A stretch of 64,000 nucleotides of DNA from Roseihalotalea indica (GCF_022458895.1 NZ_JAINFL010000013.1:62001-126000), one strand, 5' to 3'. Counted from the stretch's first letter, positions 15,995 to 26,951 are shown. The notes: a model not told the origin generated them from the letters alone. Made by a program: numbers and translations.

Positions 15995-17210
15995 TTTACA
16001 ATGTTGGTTCTTAATTAACAAACTTTACGACGAATTTTGTATAAAAACAATTATTTACAACGAAAAACTATTAATTTTTTAATAAATCGTATTACTAAAC
16101 TTTGTGAAGGGCTAGGAGTTATTGACGAGATGACAAAAGTTACATGCTTCAGACAACGTGAAATGGGCAGGTGATGCATACCCCTTGAAACAAGCCTACG
16201 GCATTAGAATTATTTCAACTGATGGTTAAAGACAGCTATCATTTTCTCTGGGCAATGCCACCTAACTGCATTCACACCACAACCCTTTCCCCAAAACTCC
16301 CTCTCTCATAACACCTCTTTTACTTCAGTGCATCGTTTGAACACTTTCCGGGCTATCAGACTTCTTGATCATAATAACGCTCTTGGTTACACTGTACTTA
16401 GGAATACCTGAACTAAGAACTGAACGTGACCATTCGCTGTGCGATCCCAAACTGCCCTAATCTCTTAAAAAATGAACTCGCAATATCTATGGCTCAAGCA
16501 AAACTGACACATAGTTTTTATATCGACTGGCCAGTTAAGCCTTTAATGTGAAGATCAGTGTTTGCACAAGCAAAAGGAATAAACTACTTTTTGAGGCATT
16601 AATTCTGTGATTTTTCAGGGTAAGTTGATTTTATAAGATAACGTAAGTCACTGAAGTGTTGAGCTATAGAGTGTAAAAAATGCAGAATCCTTTGGGAGAA
16701 TAGATTTTTTTAGAAGCTACTTGGATTGTTTAGCTAGTGGTGAAGGATACATAGCGAACATGTGAATTGCTCGTTATCGTACTTAGCTGCTTTTAGAACT
16801 TGCAATAGAAGGTGAATGAGGTTTTCGGGACAAAAGGCCCCAGGGAGCGGTCAAACCGCTTTCTGATACTGGTTAAGTGTAAAGTTGTATTCATTGGGTG
16901 ACAAGTAGTCAAGAGATACATATACGCTCTGGTGGTATATCATCCGCCAGGTAATACCAGTGGCAAAAAAGTAATATTTACAGTTCGGGTCAGAAACAGA
17001 TATAGTTTACCCAAGGGACAGTAATGCTAGGGCAGGAGACGAAGACTTTGAGCGACCTGGTAGTAAATCGCATTGAGGTAGACGGCGTTTTATAGCATGG
17101 TTTTCTAGCTTAACAACAGAATACAGACTATGCATCTTTTTATAGAGGATCGCTTTTTTTGTTGATATTGAATGTTGATTTTCGATGTCTGGTATGAAGT
17201 TGCTTTCAAA
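15995..17210. other. gene-poor spacer between the two polysaccharide loci
   Basis: About 1.2 kb with no credible gene, separating the minus-strand alginate locus from the plus-strand second locus. It contains the decayed end of an IS3-type transposase (16851-16949). The open frames near its right end (for example 17007-17297, minus) overlap the sensor gene start and look like chance frames. Promoters for regulator copy 2 and for the hybrid sensor must lie here. Confidence 0.5.
16851..16949 (-). pseudogene. C-terminal remnant of an IS3-family transposase (orfB)
   Basis: On the minus strand the frame reads WRMIYHQSVYVSLDYLSP and continues NEYNFTLNQYQKAV to a stop at 16851-16853. The pattern matches the end of IS3-group transposases (YNxxRxHSALxYLSPxEY). 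The rest of the transposase is gone and the conserved Arg/His region is already altered. No terminal inverted repeats were recognised. It marks an old insertion in the spacer between the two loci. Confidence 0.5.
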
Positions 17211-20200
17211 ATGAATGTGAATATATATAATAATAGGAGTAGTGGGTATGTGTGGGGTATTCTTTTCTGTTTGATTTCTACGTATGCCGGTGCACAATAT
17301 GCTAACTTAAAATTTGAAGAATTATCTACGATGGAAGGGCTATCCAGTAGCACCTGCTTAGAAGTTTTTCAGGATAAGGAGGGGTTTATATGGGTAGGCA
17401 CCATTGATGGTCTTAATAAATACGATGGTTACGATTTTGAAATTTTCAGACCTGAACTAGGTAACCCTAGTTCAATTAGTAGTAATCGGATTAACGCTAT
17501 TACCGAAGATGCAATCGGCAATCTTTGGGTTGGCACCGCTAATGGCCTCAATGTCTTCAATAAGGAAAGAAAAGCCTTTTGCCGCATTAGTTTACAGGGG
17601 GAAGATGTTGGGCTAAAGGCTCGGTATCTTATCAACACTGTTTTTTATGATAGTGCATACAATAATTTGTGGGTGGGGACCAAAAACGGCCTCTATAGGG
17701 CTTCACTTACAGGCTACCGCGCAATGAATGGAGAGCAACTGGCCTTCAAGCATTTTACACATAATAGTAACAATCAGCATTCATTAGATGATAATGATGT
17801 TTCAAGCATATTTTCTGATGCGAAAGGGCATATCTGGATAGGAAGTGCTGGAAAATACCTTAACCGGTTTATTAGAGAAACCGAGACTTTTGAGAGAATA
17901 TTCATAGATGTCGAGGAGGCGTTTGAACTGGGTCATTTACCCAAAAGTATTCTGGTAGACGAGAAAGATGATTTCTGGATTGGTAACGACCTTTCTAAAC
18001 TGGTGTATTGGGACCGAAAGCGCAATACCTTCGAACTAATTGCCTCGACGGAGAACAGCATCCCTATATTTGAACTTTACCTGGATGATGATCAGACCAA
18101 ATGGGTGGCGACCGATGGATATGGACTATATATTTTAGACAAAAAAGGTGATATTTTACAACATATAGAAAACGATCCGGCGGTCCCCTTTTCTTTACCT
18201 AATAATCAACCCTCTAAAATTCTACAGGATGACGAAGGCATCTTCTGGATTGCCACCTACAACAAGGGTATAGCCAAGTTGGTGCTTTCTAAGTCAGAAT
18301 TTGGGCATTATTTTTATAAGGCAGGGAGCTCGGAAGGCTTAAGCACTGGTATAGCCCAGTCAGTGATGCAGGATAATGAAGGGCGAATATGGATAGGCAC
18401 TGATGGCGGCGGCTTAAACTTGTTCGACGAAAACACGTCTACTTTCCAGTATTATCAGCATCAGACAGGCAATCAAAATACGTTAAGCTCCGACAAAATT
18501 CTCTTTCTGGAAGAAAGTTATGATGGCTCTATTTGGGTATGCACCTGGGATGGTGGCATCAATCGATTTTACCCTCAGAACGGTGATGTAAAACAATACA
18601 AACATGATCCTCGCAACGCAAATAGCATTGGGCAAAATACTGTCTGGTGTGCCGCAGAAGATGATCAGCATCGCCTTTGGCTGGGCACTCAGACCGCAGG
18701 TTTGAATGTTTATTTACCCAAACATGATCAATTCAAGCGTTTTACCCATCAGCCGGATAACCCTAATAGTATACTCAGCAACTTTGTGTTTTCCTTATTT
18801 ATAGATTCCAAACAACGCCTCCTGATCGGTACTTCTGCCGGTATGAGTGTGCTAGACCTTAAACAGCTTAGCGACAGTAAACTGGAGGAAGTAATATTTG
18901 AGACTGTCCAGGACGCTGGAATACTGGGAAACCGGATTAATTTCATTACTGAGGACCATGAGCATAATATATGGCTGGGAACCGACCTGGGGTTGCATAA
19001 GCTGAGTGAAAAGCTAGAGCTGTTAAAAACATATTCGGTAAAAGACGGACTGCCTAGCAATTTGATTATAGGAATACAGGAAGACGAACAGCATAACCTG
19101 TGGCTTACTACCAAAAGCGGCATATCCCGATTGGATATCAGTAAAGAAAGCTTCGAGAATTTTAACGTGAACGATGGTCTGCAAGGGATGGAGTTTCAGA
19201 GTAAATCCATCACCAAAACTCAAGACGAAAGGATAATGGCCGGAGGGATTAATGGGTTCAATATTTTTGACCCTGCTGAGGTAGGGGGTAATTACGAAGG
19301 GGTGCAACCGATAATCACCAGTCTTAAATTATTTAATGAAGTAATCAACGTAGGGGATACAGTAGATCATAAGGTCCTGCTTACAGAAAACATTGATCAA
19401 ACCGATGAGCTAGTGCTCAATCATGATCAAGGGTACATCACCTTTGAATATGTAGCGCTGTATTTACAGAATCCCGAGCGGGTCAAGTATGCCTATCGGA
19501 TGGCAGGCTTGGAAAAGGAATTTGTATATGATGGTAAGGCTAGGGCCGCTAGTTACTCCGGTCTTGCTCCCGGTAGTTACACTTTTGAGGTTAAAGCCTA
19601 CCTGGATGGAGATTTGGAAAACGCCAAAGTAGCAAGTATTGATATACGGGTATTGCCCCCTCTTTGGAAGACGTGGTGGGCCTATGTCTTATATGTACTA
19701 AGCTTTGTAATCATTGCCTGGCTTGCTATTAGGTTTTACGTAAAAATAGTTAGAGAAGAAAAGGAACACGAGCTTGATCAGTTGAAACTTAGGTTTTTTA
19801 TCAATGTATCCCATGAGTTTAAAACCCCTTTGACCCTGATTCTCAATCCGGTAGATAAAATACTGTCGGCGTACAACAAGCCGGAAGCAGTACGAGATTC
19901 AGCCCTGGTGATCCAAAGAAGTGCTCGAAGGTTGCTGAGCCTTATGAATCAACTGCTGGACTTCCGAAAGATGGACCTCGGAAAGACTCCTTTAGAGCTG
20001 GTAAAAGAAGACATAGTCAGGTTCAGTAAAGATACCTTTCTGCTGTTTGAAGATCTGGCTCAGAGTAAATCATTGAACTTCAAATTTGAAAGTGTCCCAG
20101 AATCGCTGATTGGATATTTTGATCCGGACAAGGTGGAGAAAATATTGACCAATCTATTGTCTAATGCAGTGAAATTTACTGATAATGGGGGGAGTGTCTT

Positions 20201-21377
20201 TATGACAGTACGATCACAAAAAAAGGCGGGTAAGGATTTCGCAGAGATTACGGTAAGCGATACCGGTATAGGATTTAAAAAAGAACAGTTAAAAGAAGTT
20301 TTTAGCCGGTTTTTTCATGTAGATAGCTCTAAAACCGGAACCGGCATTGGCCTGAATTTCACCAAAGGACTGGTTGAAATTCATAAGGGGCAGATTATGG
20401 TGGAGAGCGAGTATCAAAAAGGGAGCACCTTTATTGTGCTTTTACCCTTGGATAAACATGCCTACAAAGGTGTACAGTTTAAAGAAATGCCAAGCACTTA
20501 TTTACAAGATACAAGTGCGATACGCTCTACCGAATATGAATTGGCGATTACTGATAACCAAATCTATGTAGATGAAGCGCTGGAAAATCAAGTGGATTCC
20601 AAAAGGCCTACCGTGTTGATTGTGGAAGACAACCGAGAACTACGATTACACCTCAGAAACGAGCTGAGGCCACAGTACAAGGTCCGAGAAGCTGCTCATG
20701 GCAAAGAAGGGCTGGAGAAGATCAATAAATTTTATCCGGATATCGTCATTAGTGATGTAATGATGCCCAGCATGGATATGCCGGAGATGGATGGTTTTGA
20801 AATGTGTCGGCAGGTGAAAACAAAACTGGAGACTTGTCATATTCCGATAATACTGCTTACTGCCAGAAGTCTGGAGGAGGATCGTATTGAAGGTTATGAT
20901 ACTGGAGCTGATGAGTATCTGCCCAAACCCTTCAACATAGGTGTGCTGAAAGCTAGGATTAACAATCTCTTAGAGGCCAAAAAACGATTGCGGGAGAAAT
21001 TTTCAACCATCAGTGAGATGATGGCTTCCAGTGAAGTAGCCAATAATACGTTGGATGAAGCCTTCCTGGATAAAATCACTAAAATTATTCTGGACAATAT
21101 CAGCGATCAGGATTTTAGGTTAGAGCAGTTGTTAAAGGAAGTCGGCATGAGCCGTTCGCAGTTTTATAGAAAAGTAAGCTCACTCACCGGCAAAAACCCC
21201 AGTCATTTTATCCGGATCATCCGGCTTAAATACGCACTGGGTTTGCTCAGGAAAAATCAATATTCCATCAAGGAAATTGCCTATATGTCGGGTTTCAATT
21301 CCTCAGCGTACTTCACCAAATCATTCCGGGAGCACTTTGGGAAGGCGCCCAATCAGTACCTTTCAAAAATTCAATAA
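17211..21377 (+). CDS. hybrid two-component system sensor/regulator (HTCS)
   Basis: A 1388-residue one-protein signalling system, started at ATG 17211 (MNVNIYNNRSSGYVWGILFCLIS), which gives a signal peptide ending at YAGAQ; the longer frame from 17172 adds 13 residues that do not fit. Order: periplasmic two-component-type beta-propeller repeats (about 30-700, many GxxWxGTxxGLN motifs), Y_Y_Y domain (about 730-815), one membrane helix (about 818-842), HisKA with His868 (INVSHEFKTPL), HATPase_c (NLLSNAVKFT, DTGIGF, GTGIGLNF), receiver with Asp1182, and a C-terminal AraC helix-turn-helix (about 1285-1388). HTCS proteins bind an oligosaccharide in the periplasm and activate their adjacent PUL, here the plus-strand susCD operon. 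Oddity: the receiver reads VMMPSMDMPEMDGFEM, about five residues longer than the usual VMMPxMDGFE. Confidence 0.92.
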   Translation: MNVNIYNNRSSGYVWGILFCLISTYAGAQYANLKFEELSTMEGLSSSTCLEVFQDKEGFIWVGTIDGLNKYDGYDFEIFRPELGNPSSISSNRINAITEDAIGNLWVGTANGLNVFNKERKAFCRISLQGEDVGLKARYLINTVFYDSAYNNLWVGTKNGLYRASLTGYRAMNGEQLAFKHFTHNSNNQHSLDDNDVSSIFSDAKGHIWIGSAGKYLNRFIRETETFERIFIDVEEAFELGHLPKSILVDEKDDFWIGNDLSKLVYWDRKRNTFELIASTENSIPIFELYLDDDQTKWVATDGYGLYILDKKGDILQHIENDPAVPFSLPNNQPSKILQDDEGIFWIATYNKGIAKLVLSKSEFGHYFYKAGSSEGLSTGIAQSVMQDNEGRIWIGTDGGGLNLFDENTSTFQYYQHQTGNQNTLSSDKILFLEESYDGSIWVCTWDGGINRFYPQNGDVKQYKHDPRNANSIGQNTVWCAAEDDQHRLWLGTQTAGLNVYLPKHDQFKRFTHQPDNPNSILSNFVFSLFIDSKQRLLIGTSAGMSVLDLKQLSDSKLEEVIFETVQDAGILGNRINFITEDHEHNIWLGTDLGLHKLSEKLELLKTYSVKDGLPSNLIIGIQEDEQHNLWLTTKSGISRLDISKESFENFNVNDGLQGMEFQSKSITKTQDERIMAGGINGFNIFDPAEVGGNYEGVQPIITSLKLFNEVINVGDTVDHKVLLTENIDQTDELVLNHDQGYITFEYVALYLQNPERVKYAYRMAGLEKEFVYDGKARAASYSGLAPGSYTFEVKAYLDGDLENAKVASIDIRVLPPLWKTWWAYVLYVLSFVIIAWLAIRFYVKIVREEKEHELDQLKLRFFINVSHEFKTPLTLILNPVDKILSAYNKPEAVRDSALVIQRSARRLLSLMNQLLDFRKMDLGKTPLELVKEDIVRFSKDTFLLFEDLAQSKSLNFKFESVPESLIGYFDPDKVEKILTNLLSNAVKFTDNGGSVFMTVRSQKKAGKDFAEITVSDTGIGFKKEQLKEVFSRFFHVDSSKTGTGIGLNFTKGLVEIHKGQIMVESEYQKGSTFIVLLPLDKHAYKGVQFKEMPSTYLQDTSAIRSTEYELAITDNQIYVDEALENQVDSKRPTVLIVEDNRELRLHLRNELRPQYKVREAAHGKEGLEKINKFYPDIVISDVMMPSMDMPEMDGFEMCRQVKTKLETCHIPIILLTARSLEEDRIEGYDTGADEYLPKPFNIGVLKARINNLLEAKKRLREKFSTISEMMASSEVANNTLDEAFLDKITKIILDNISDQDFRLEQLLKEVGMSRSQFYRKVSSLTGKNPSHFIRIIRLKYALGLLRKNQYSIKEIAYMSGFNSSAYFTKSFREHFGKAPNQYLSKIQ

Positions 21378-21397
21378 TTTATAGCTGCAACTGCATG

Positions 21398-21419
21398 AAA
21401 ATGCGCTTTTGGCATTTTT
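21398..21419 (+). terminator. rho-independent terminator after the HTCS gene
   Basis: AAAATGC, loop GCTTTTG, GCATTTTT form a 7-bp stem with a short U tract, 21 bases after the HTCS stop. It would separate the sensor transcript from susC. The remainder of the 339-base gap 21378-21716 holds a second inverted repeat (ATGAATT...AATTCAT near 21441-21463) and the long leader of susC; no promoter could be fixed with confidence. Confidence 0.5.
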
Positions 21420-21716
21420 AGAGGTGAAATGGGACATGATTTATGAATTTTGAATCATAATTCATGCTCACTTTTACTACTATAACCTACATTGCCTGTG
21501 TGTTTTTCCGGGTAAAAACACAACTATTTTTTTTGCTATAAATAACATGTAAAACAAAACCTAAACGTATGCCTTTGACTCAGTTATCTACACTTCATCT
21601 TGCCAATTTGGCCGAGGTATTACTGTTATTGTATGAGTAGCGACTCAATAGCAGTGATAATCGGAACAACCTTACAATTTTTTTCAAACAATCCAACAAC
21701 TAATCTAAAACTACAT

Positions 21717-24700
21717 ATGAGAAGATCTTTATCAGAAAGTTTAAAAGATAAGTGGTTTATCAACAAATCGCTTGCCGTTGCTATCATGTTATTCTATCTG
21801 AATATACATGCTTATGCCCAGGATCGAACCGTGTCTGGAAAGGTGAATGACGAAAACGGTGACGGATTACCGGGGGTAAACATCCTGGTAAAAGGAACTG
21901 CGACGGGCACCGTAACGGACATTGACGGAAATTATAAGCTGACCGTTAATGAGAGCTCTACCACGCTGGTATTTTCATCCATAGGTTTTTTGTCAGAGGA
22001 AGTAGCTGTAGGAAATCAATCCGAAATTGATATTGTCTTGATGCCGGATATACAATCCCTCTCGGAAGTGGTGGTAGTAGGGTACGGTACCCAGGAAAAG
22101 AAGACCTTAACAGGATCGGTGGCTCAGGTATCTGGTGAAGTATTAAAGGTTAAAGGAACCTCAAGTGCGGCCCAGTCCTTACAAGGGGAAATACCCGGGG
22201 TGGTGGTGACCCGTGCGTCCTCCCGACCGGGGCAGGAAGGACTCGATATCAAAATTCGAGGTGATATCTCGGTAAATGGAGTTTCCCCGCTAGTGGTGCT
22301 GGATGGACTAATCATACCCGAATGGCAACTTTCCACCATCAACCCTAACGATATTGAATCTGTTTCAGTACTGAAGGACGCTGCTGCGGCTATTTATGGT
22401 ACTCGGGCGGCCGGTGGGGTAATCCTGGTTACCACCAAAAAAGGAAAGCAGGGCGATGTTAAAGTGGACTATAGCGGTCAGTATCAGTTGAACTTTGCCA
22501 ATGATTTTCCCCTCGCAAATTTAAGCGAGTGGTCTCAGTTATGGCTGAGAGCTGGAGATAATGATAATATTTTTTACACCGATGCCGATGGCAATGAGGT
22601 GGAGGCCGCTGCTAATTATCGTTTCTTTACTCGGGATGAGTTGGTATCTATTATTGATGGCACTATGCCTATGGCGCCCGAGCCCTATTTCTGGCTTGGC
22701 CAGGAGCGGCACTTAGCCGATGTCAACCAGTACGATGCGGTGTACGGTACCACGGCATCCCAAAGACATAACCTTTCCATTTCAGGCGGAAACGATAAAG
22801 TGGTGTATCGAACTTCTTTTGGGTATAACAACGAACGCTCACCCATTGACTTTGTGTACGACGGTGCCAAGCGGTTTAATTTTCGCACCAATCTGTCGTA
22901 CCAGATGAATGAGATGCTAGGGGCTGATTTTAGCGTCTCGTACGATGACCGACTGATTGATGCTCCAACCCAGGGGGTGGGAGAAGGCGTTCAGGATATG
23001 TACATTTTTCCGCTTTACAATCCCTTAGGGCAGTATTACGATACCTTCGGGGGTAATAATATGTTAGCCAAACTTGATGAAGGTGGGCGGACCCGGACCA
23101 AGGATAGAATATTGCGGCTGGGGGGTAGAGTAAACCTGGATCTGGATAAATATGTAAAAGGACTATCCTTTAATTATGATCTGAATGTCGGTATACAGGA
23201 TACTGAAAAAAAGGAAAGAAAAACCTCAGTAACCATGTACGACTGGGAAGGAAATGTTTCTTATACGCCTACCACTTTATTGAATTCGTATATTAAAATC
23301 TTTCAAACAGAAGATATAACGCTGATGCATTCAGTACAGGGTAATTATCGTTTTGCGCTGGGCAATAACAACTTCGGCCTGACCGTCGGAGCGACCGCTC
23401 AAAAGGATGAGGATACCAGAAACTTCATGTCTCGGTCCAACATGGCATCTGATGAGTTGGATCATATCAATACGGGAGATGTCACTACCCAAATCAATGG
23501 GGGTAAGGAAGGAAACTTCCAAACTGGAATTAACGAGATCGGCCTGATTTCCTTCCTGGGCAGGTTCAATTATGACTATAACTCTACCTATCTTTTTGAG
23601 GCAATAGCTCGCCGGGATGGTTCTTCACGGCTGCACCCTGATTATCGTTGGAAAAACTTCTTTGGTGGGTCAGCCGGAGTTCGGCTTTCTGAAATGGGCT
23701 TTATGGAAGGTGGCTTCTTTGATAATCTAAAGTTGCGGGGCTCTTACGGTGAAACTGGCTCCGTAACGGGTATTGGAGCTTATGACTATATCTCTAATAT
23801 GGGAGCGGGGTCAACGCTGTTTGGAGCCCCTCCCTCTTTAATTAATACATCGTGGATCGCGGGTATCACAACCACCGACCGTTCCTGGGAGCGAATCAGT
23901 ACAATCAACGCTGCCATTGACTTCGCTATTTTGGATAATCGGCTTGGAGGTACGGCGGAGTATTTTATTCGTAAAAACAACGATATGCTAGTGAATATCA
24001 CGTACCCGGAAGTGCTGGGTGCTACCGCCCCCAAAACCAATAGCGGTGATTTTACCACCAAAGGCTGGGAAGTATCGCTAAACTGGCAAGATCAAGTAGG
24101 CGATGTCAATTACAATGTTGGATTGATGGCCTGGGATAATCGCAGTGAAGTAACTCGTATGGAAGGTGCCAACACTATTGCCTTAGGAACCAACTCAGTA
24201 ATTGAAGGAAAACCACTAAACGCCATCTACACATACGTAACCGATGGTATTCTGGAAACCGAGGAAGAAGTGTTGAACTACTACAACCAACATGGCTTTG
24301 CGAGTTTGGATGATCAAAACACTATGAAACCCGGTACCGTTCTTCCTCAATACCGAAGTCCGGACCGTCTGGTGCCGGGCAACGTACGGCGGGTAGATGT
24401 AAACGAAGATGGCGTGATTAACGAAGACGACCTGGTTTATTTTGGAGATGCCAATCCTCACCTCAGCTTTGGTATCCGGTTGGGAGTACAATGGAAAGGT
24501 TTTGATTTTGGCGCGTTTTTCCAGGGAGTAGGGCAACAAAATATACTGCGTGAAGGAGGACTGGCCTATCCGTTTAGCCGATGGTGGATGAACCAAAACA
24601 GCTCATTTCTCGGACAAACCTGGACAGAAGACAACCGCGATGCCCTCTGGCCGGCCATTTATTACAATGGCCAGAGAAAAAACTGGAATTATGGCCACCC

Positions 24701-24950
24701 TAACGATATCAACGTAGTAAAAGCATCGTATTTGCGGGCCAAGGTACTTTCTTTAGGGTATACGCTGCCTCAGGATATGATTTCCCGAGTAGGCATAGAC
24801 CGGGTTCGTTTTTCCCTTACCGCGAATGATTTATTCGTGATCTCTAACGTGAAGGACGGGATGGACCCTGAGCAAACCACCAGTGCTCATCAGGGGGATA
24901 CCGTACCCTATATTTCAACACTAATTTTTGGTTTAGAACTGACATTTTAA
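21717..24950 (+). CDS. susC: SusC/RagA-family TonB-dependent transporter (sulfated-glycan PUL)
   Basis: A 1077-residue outer-membrane transporter when started at ATG 21717 (MRRSLSESLKDKWFINKSLAVAIMLFYLN), which gives a normal signal peptide ending HAYAQ; an upstream extension to 21600 is not credible. A carboxypeptidase-regulatory-like domain (VSGKVNDENGDGLPGVNILVKG), a TonB-box-like EVVVVGYGT, a plug with DIKIRGDISVNG and NDIESVSVLKDAAAAIYGTRAAGGVILVTTKKG, and a long barrel ending ISTLIFGLELTF follow. It should import oligosaccharides made from the sulfated glycan by surface enzymes. The partner SusD gene begins 8 bases after its stop. Control by the upstream HTCS is likely. Confidence 0.92.
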   Translation: MRRSLSESLKDKWFINKSLAVAIMLFYLNIHAYAQDRTVSGKVNDENGDGLPGVNILVKGTATGTVTDIDGNYKLTVNESSTTLVFSSIGFLSEEVAVGNQSEIDIVLMPDIQSLSEVVVVGYGTQEKKTLTGSVAQVSGEVLKVKGTSSAAQSLQGEIPGVVVTRASSRPGQEGLDIKIRGDISVNGVSPLVVLDGLIIPEWQLSTINPNDIESVSVLKDAAAAIYGTRAAGGVILVTTKKGKQGDVKVDYSGQYQLNFANDFPLANLSEWSQLWLRAGDNDNIFYTDADGNEVEAAANYRFFTRDELVSIIDGTMPMAPEPYFWLGQERHLADVNQYDAVYGTTASQRHNLSISGGNDKVVYRTSFGYNNERSPIDFVYDGAKRFNFRTNLSYQMNEMLGADFSVSYDDRLIDAPTQGVGEGVQDMYIFPLYNPLGQYYDTFGGNNMLAKLDEGGRTRTKDRILRLGGRVNLDLDKYVKGLSFNYDLNVGIQDTEKKERKTSVTMYDWEGNVSYTPTTLLNSYIKIFQTEDITLMHSVQGNYRFALGNNNFGLTVGATAQKDEDTRNFMSRSNMASDELDHINTGDVTTQINGGKEGNFQTGINEIGLISFLGRFNYDYNSTYLFEAIARRDGSSRLHPDYRWKNFFGGSAGVRLSEMGFMEGGFFDNLKLRGSYGETGSVTGIGAYDYISNMGAGSTLFGAPPSLINTSWIAGITTTDRSWERISTINAAIDFAILDNRLGGTAEYFIRKNNDMLVNITYPEVLGATAPKTNSGDFTTKGWEVSLNWQDQVGDVNYNVGLMAWDNRSEVTRMEGANTIALGTNSVIEGKPLNAIYTYVTDGILETEEEVLNYYNQHGFASLDDQNTMKPGTVLPQYRSPDRLVPGNVRRVDVNEDGVINEDDLVYFGDANPHLSFGIRLGVQWKGFDFGAFFQGVGQQNILREGGLAYPFSRWWMNQNSSFLGQTWTEDNRDALWPAIYYNGQRKNWNYGHPNDINVVKASYLRAKVLSLGYTLPQDMISRVGIDRVRFSLTANDLFVISNVKDGMDPEQTTSAHQGDTVPYISTLIFGLELTF

Positions 24951-24958
24951 TAGGTACT

Positions 24959-26860
24959 ATGAATATCATGAAAACGAAATATAGCAACAGTATGACGAAG
25001 ATATTCTTTCTGACCATATGCTCATGCTTTATCCTGAGCAGCTGCGAAGATTATTTGGATCAGGAGCCCCAAGATGTGGTTAGTGAAGTTATTTATTTCC
25101 AAACACCAGATCATTTTACGACTGCTTCTAATTATTTCTATACCCGTTTAGGATTTTTTGATGGTGATGTACAGTCAGACTTATCCAACAATATGGGTGA
25201 TGTTGAAAACTATGCCCACGGAAATACCATCGTGCCTACTACAGATCCGATATGGAATGATAACTATACGCACCTTCGGGCCGTTAACCAGCTCATTGAG
25301 AAAGTGGACGAATACCCCGGTGACTATTCGGAGATTGCGGTGCCGGTTGCTACTGCCCATTTTTTTCGAGCCTGGCATCATTATCTGTTGCTAAAGCGCT
25401 TTGGTGGGGTTCCTATTGTCGCAACCTCTTTAGGGATCGACTCTGAGGATCTGTATGCGGCCCGAAACAGTCGCTATGAAGTGGTGGATCAAATGATAAA
25501 AGACCTGGATGTAGCCATCAGTGGCTTGCCTTCCCAAAATGCACTTACGAACGAAGATCAGGGAAAGCTAACGCTGGAGGCAGCCAAGTCCTTTAAAGCC
25601 AGAATACTTTTGTACGAAGCTACCTGGGAAAAGTATGTGGGCACCGCTACCGACGGAGACGGATCATCTGTAGGGGCTGGTTCGGCCAAGCCTGACGGGT
25701 ACCCGGATATTACAGCGATGTTTTCGGGAGCCAAACAGGAAGCCCTGGATGTGATCAATAGTGGTGCTTTTGAGCTGTGGGATCATCGTGAAGATATTGG
25801 TGACGACCATCTGTTCTATCTCTTTAATCTGGAAGATGGAGGATCCAACCCGGCAGGGTTAACTAAAGCAAATAACCGGGAATATATCTTCCAAACCGTG
25901 TATGATTTTACCTTACGACAAACCCGGTTGAATATTACCCATGCCCGACCGCATTCTCCAACCCGAAAATTAATGGACATGTTTTTGTGTACGGATGGCC
26001 TGCCGGTTCAGCTTTCCCCGGTATTTCAGGGGTACTCAACCTTAACCTCTGAATACGAAAATCGCGATTTGCGGGTAAGGCTGAATACAAAAGTGCCACT
26101 CCAGCAATATTGGGGGTGGGGCGCTGCTACGGCGGGCGGAGGTGCCCAGTACGGTACGGCTTTCGAGAATAGCGGGATAGAGTTTGACTATCGTTATGTA
26201 CCCCAGCTGGTATCTCCGGGTAATCCTCGTAATATTGGCTATGAAGGACGCAAGTTTACCACCGAACACCGGCTGCGTGAAACCCGGGAAGAATCGTTCA
26301 ACTATCCTCTTATCCGGTTAGCGGAAGTGATGCTGATCTATGCGGAAGCTACTTGTGAATTAGGCAATGGAAATATTTCTGACGCCGATCTGGATATTTC
26401 TATCAACAAGATCCGGGAACGATCAGGCGTAGCTCCCTTAACCAATGCCTTAATCGCACCCTACAGCGATTTAAACATGCTGGGGGAAATCCGCCGGGAA
26501 CGTGCGATTGAGTTATTTGGTGAAAACTTCCGGTTTGATGACTTGAAGCGCTGGAATATTGCCCCCGAAGAGTTGAATAACAACGTGTGTGCTACGTATA
26601 TTGAAGGGACGGAATACGAAACCGCTGAAAACCCCCTGAATCCGGGCACAACAATCTATAAGGATGGCGTTTGGCCTTACGGACTCACCTCCACAGAAAA
26701 AAGTGTCTCCAGTTATGCCGGCATCGCTAACCATAAACCCGGGGCTTTAATTATTGATGCCGCCGGAAACCGCAACTTCAAACTGCAGAATTATCTGGAT
26801 CCGATTCCTTCCAATCAAATCCGGATCAATGATAATTTACTGCAAAACCCTGGTTGGTAA
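24959..26860 (+). CDS. susD: SusD/RagB-family glycan-binding lipoprotein (sulfated-glycan PUL)
   Basis: A 633-residue lipoprotein, large for the family. The signal peptide ends in a lipobox (CFILSSCEDYLDQEP, Cys about residue 29); ATG codons at 24959 and 24968 are both possible starts. TPR-like helices (AHFFRAWHHYLLLKRFGGVPIV near 130-151; YPLIRLAEVMLIYAEATCELG near 437-457) and the C-terminal RRERAIELFGENFRFDDLKRWN and LDPIPSNQIRINDNLLQNPGW endings are standard SusD features. It binds the target glycan at the cell surface as lid of the neighbouring SusC. A terminator-like hairpin follows at 26952-27015. Confidence 0.9.
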   Translation: MNIMKTKYSNSMTKIFFLTICSCFILSSCEDYLDQEPQDVVSEVIYFQTPDHFTTASNYFYTRLGFFDGDVQSDLSNNMGDVENYAHGNTIVPTTDPIWNDNYTHLRAVNQLIEKVDEYPGDYSEIAVPVATAHFFRAWHHYLLLKRFGGVPIVATSLGIDSEDLYAARNSRYEVVDQMIKDLDVAISGLPSQNALTNEDQGKLTLEAAKSFKARILLYEATWEKYVGTATDGDGSSVGAGSAKPDGYPDITAMFSGAKQEALDVINSGAFELWDHREDIGDDHLFYLFNLEDGGSNPAGLTKANNREYIFQTVYDFTLRQTRLNITHARPHSPTRKLMDMFLCTDGLPVQLSPVFQGYSTLTSEYENRDLRVRLNTKVPLQQYWGWGAATAGGGAQYGTAFENSGIEFDYRYVPQLVSPGNPRNIGYEGRKFTTEHRLRETREESFNYPLIRLAEVMLIYAEATCELGNGNISDADLDISINKIRERSGVAPLTNALIAPYSDLNMLGEIRRERAIELFGENFRFDDLKRWNIAPEELNNNVCATYIEGTEYETAENPLNPGTTIYKDGVWPYGLTSTEKSVSSYAGIANHKPGALIIDAAGNRNFKLQNYLDPIPSNQIRINDNLLQNPGW

Positions 26861-26951
26861 AATGGTAAACCTGATCAACAATAGCAGTAAAGAGCTACGG
26901 TTTATTGTAAAGTAACTAACAAGTAGGTAGTCTTATTTTTAGCTGATAAAG

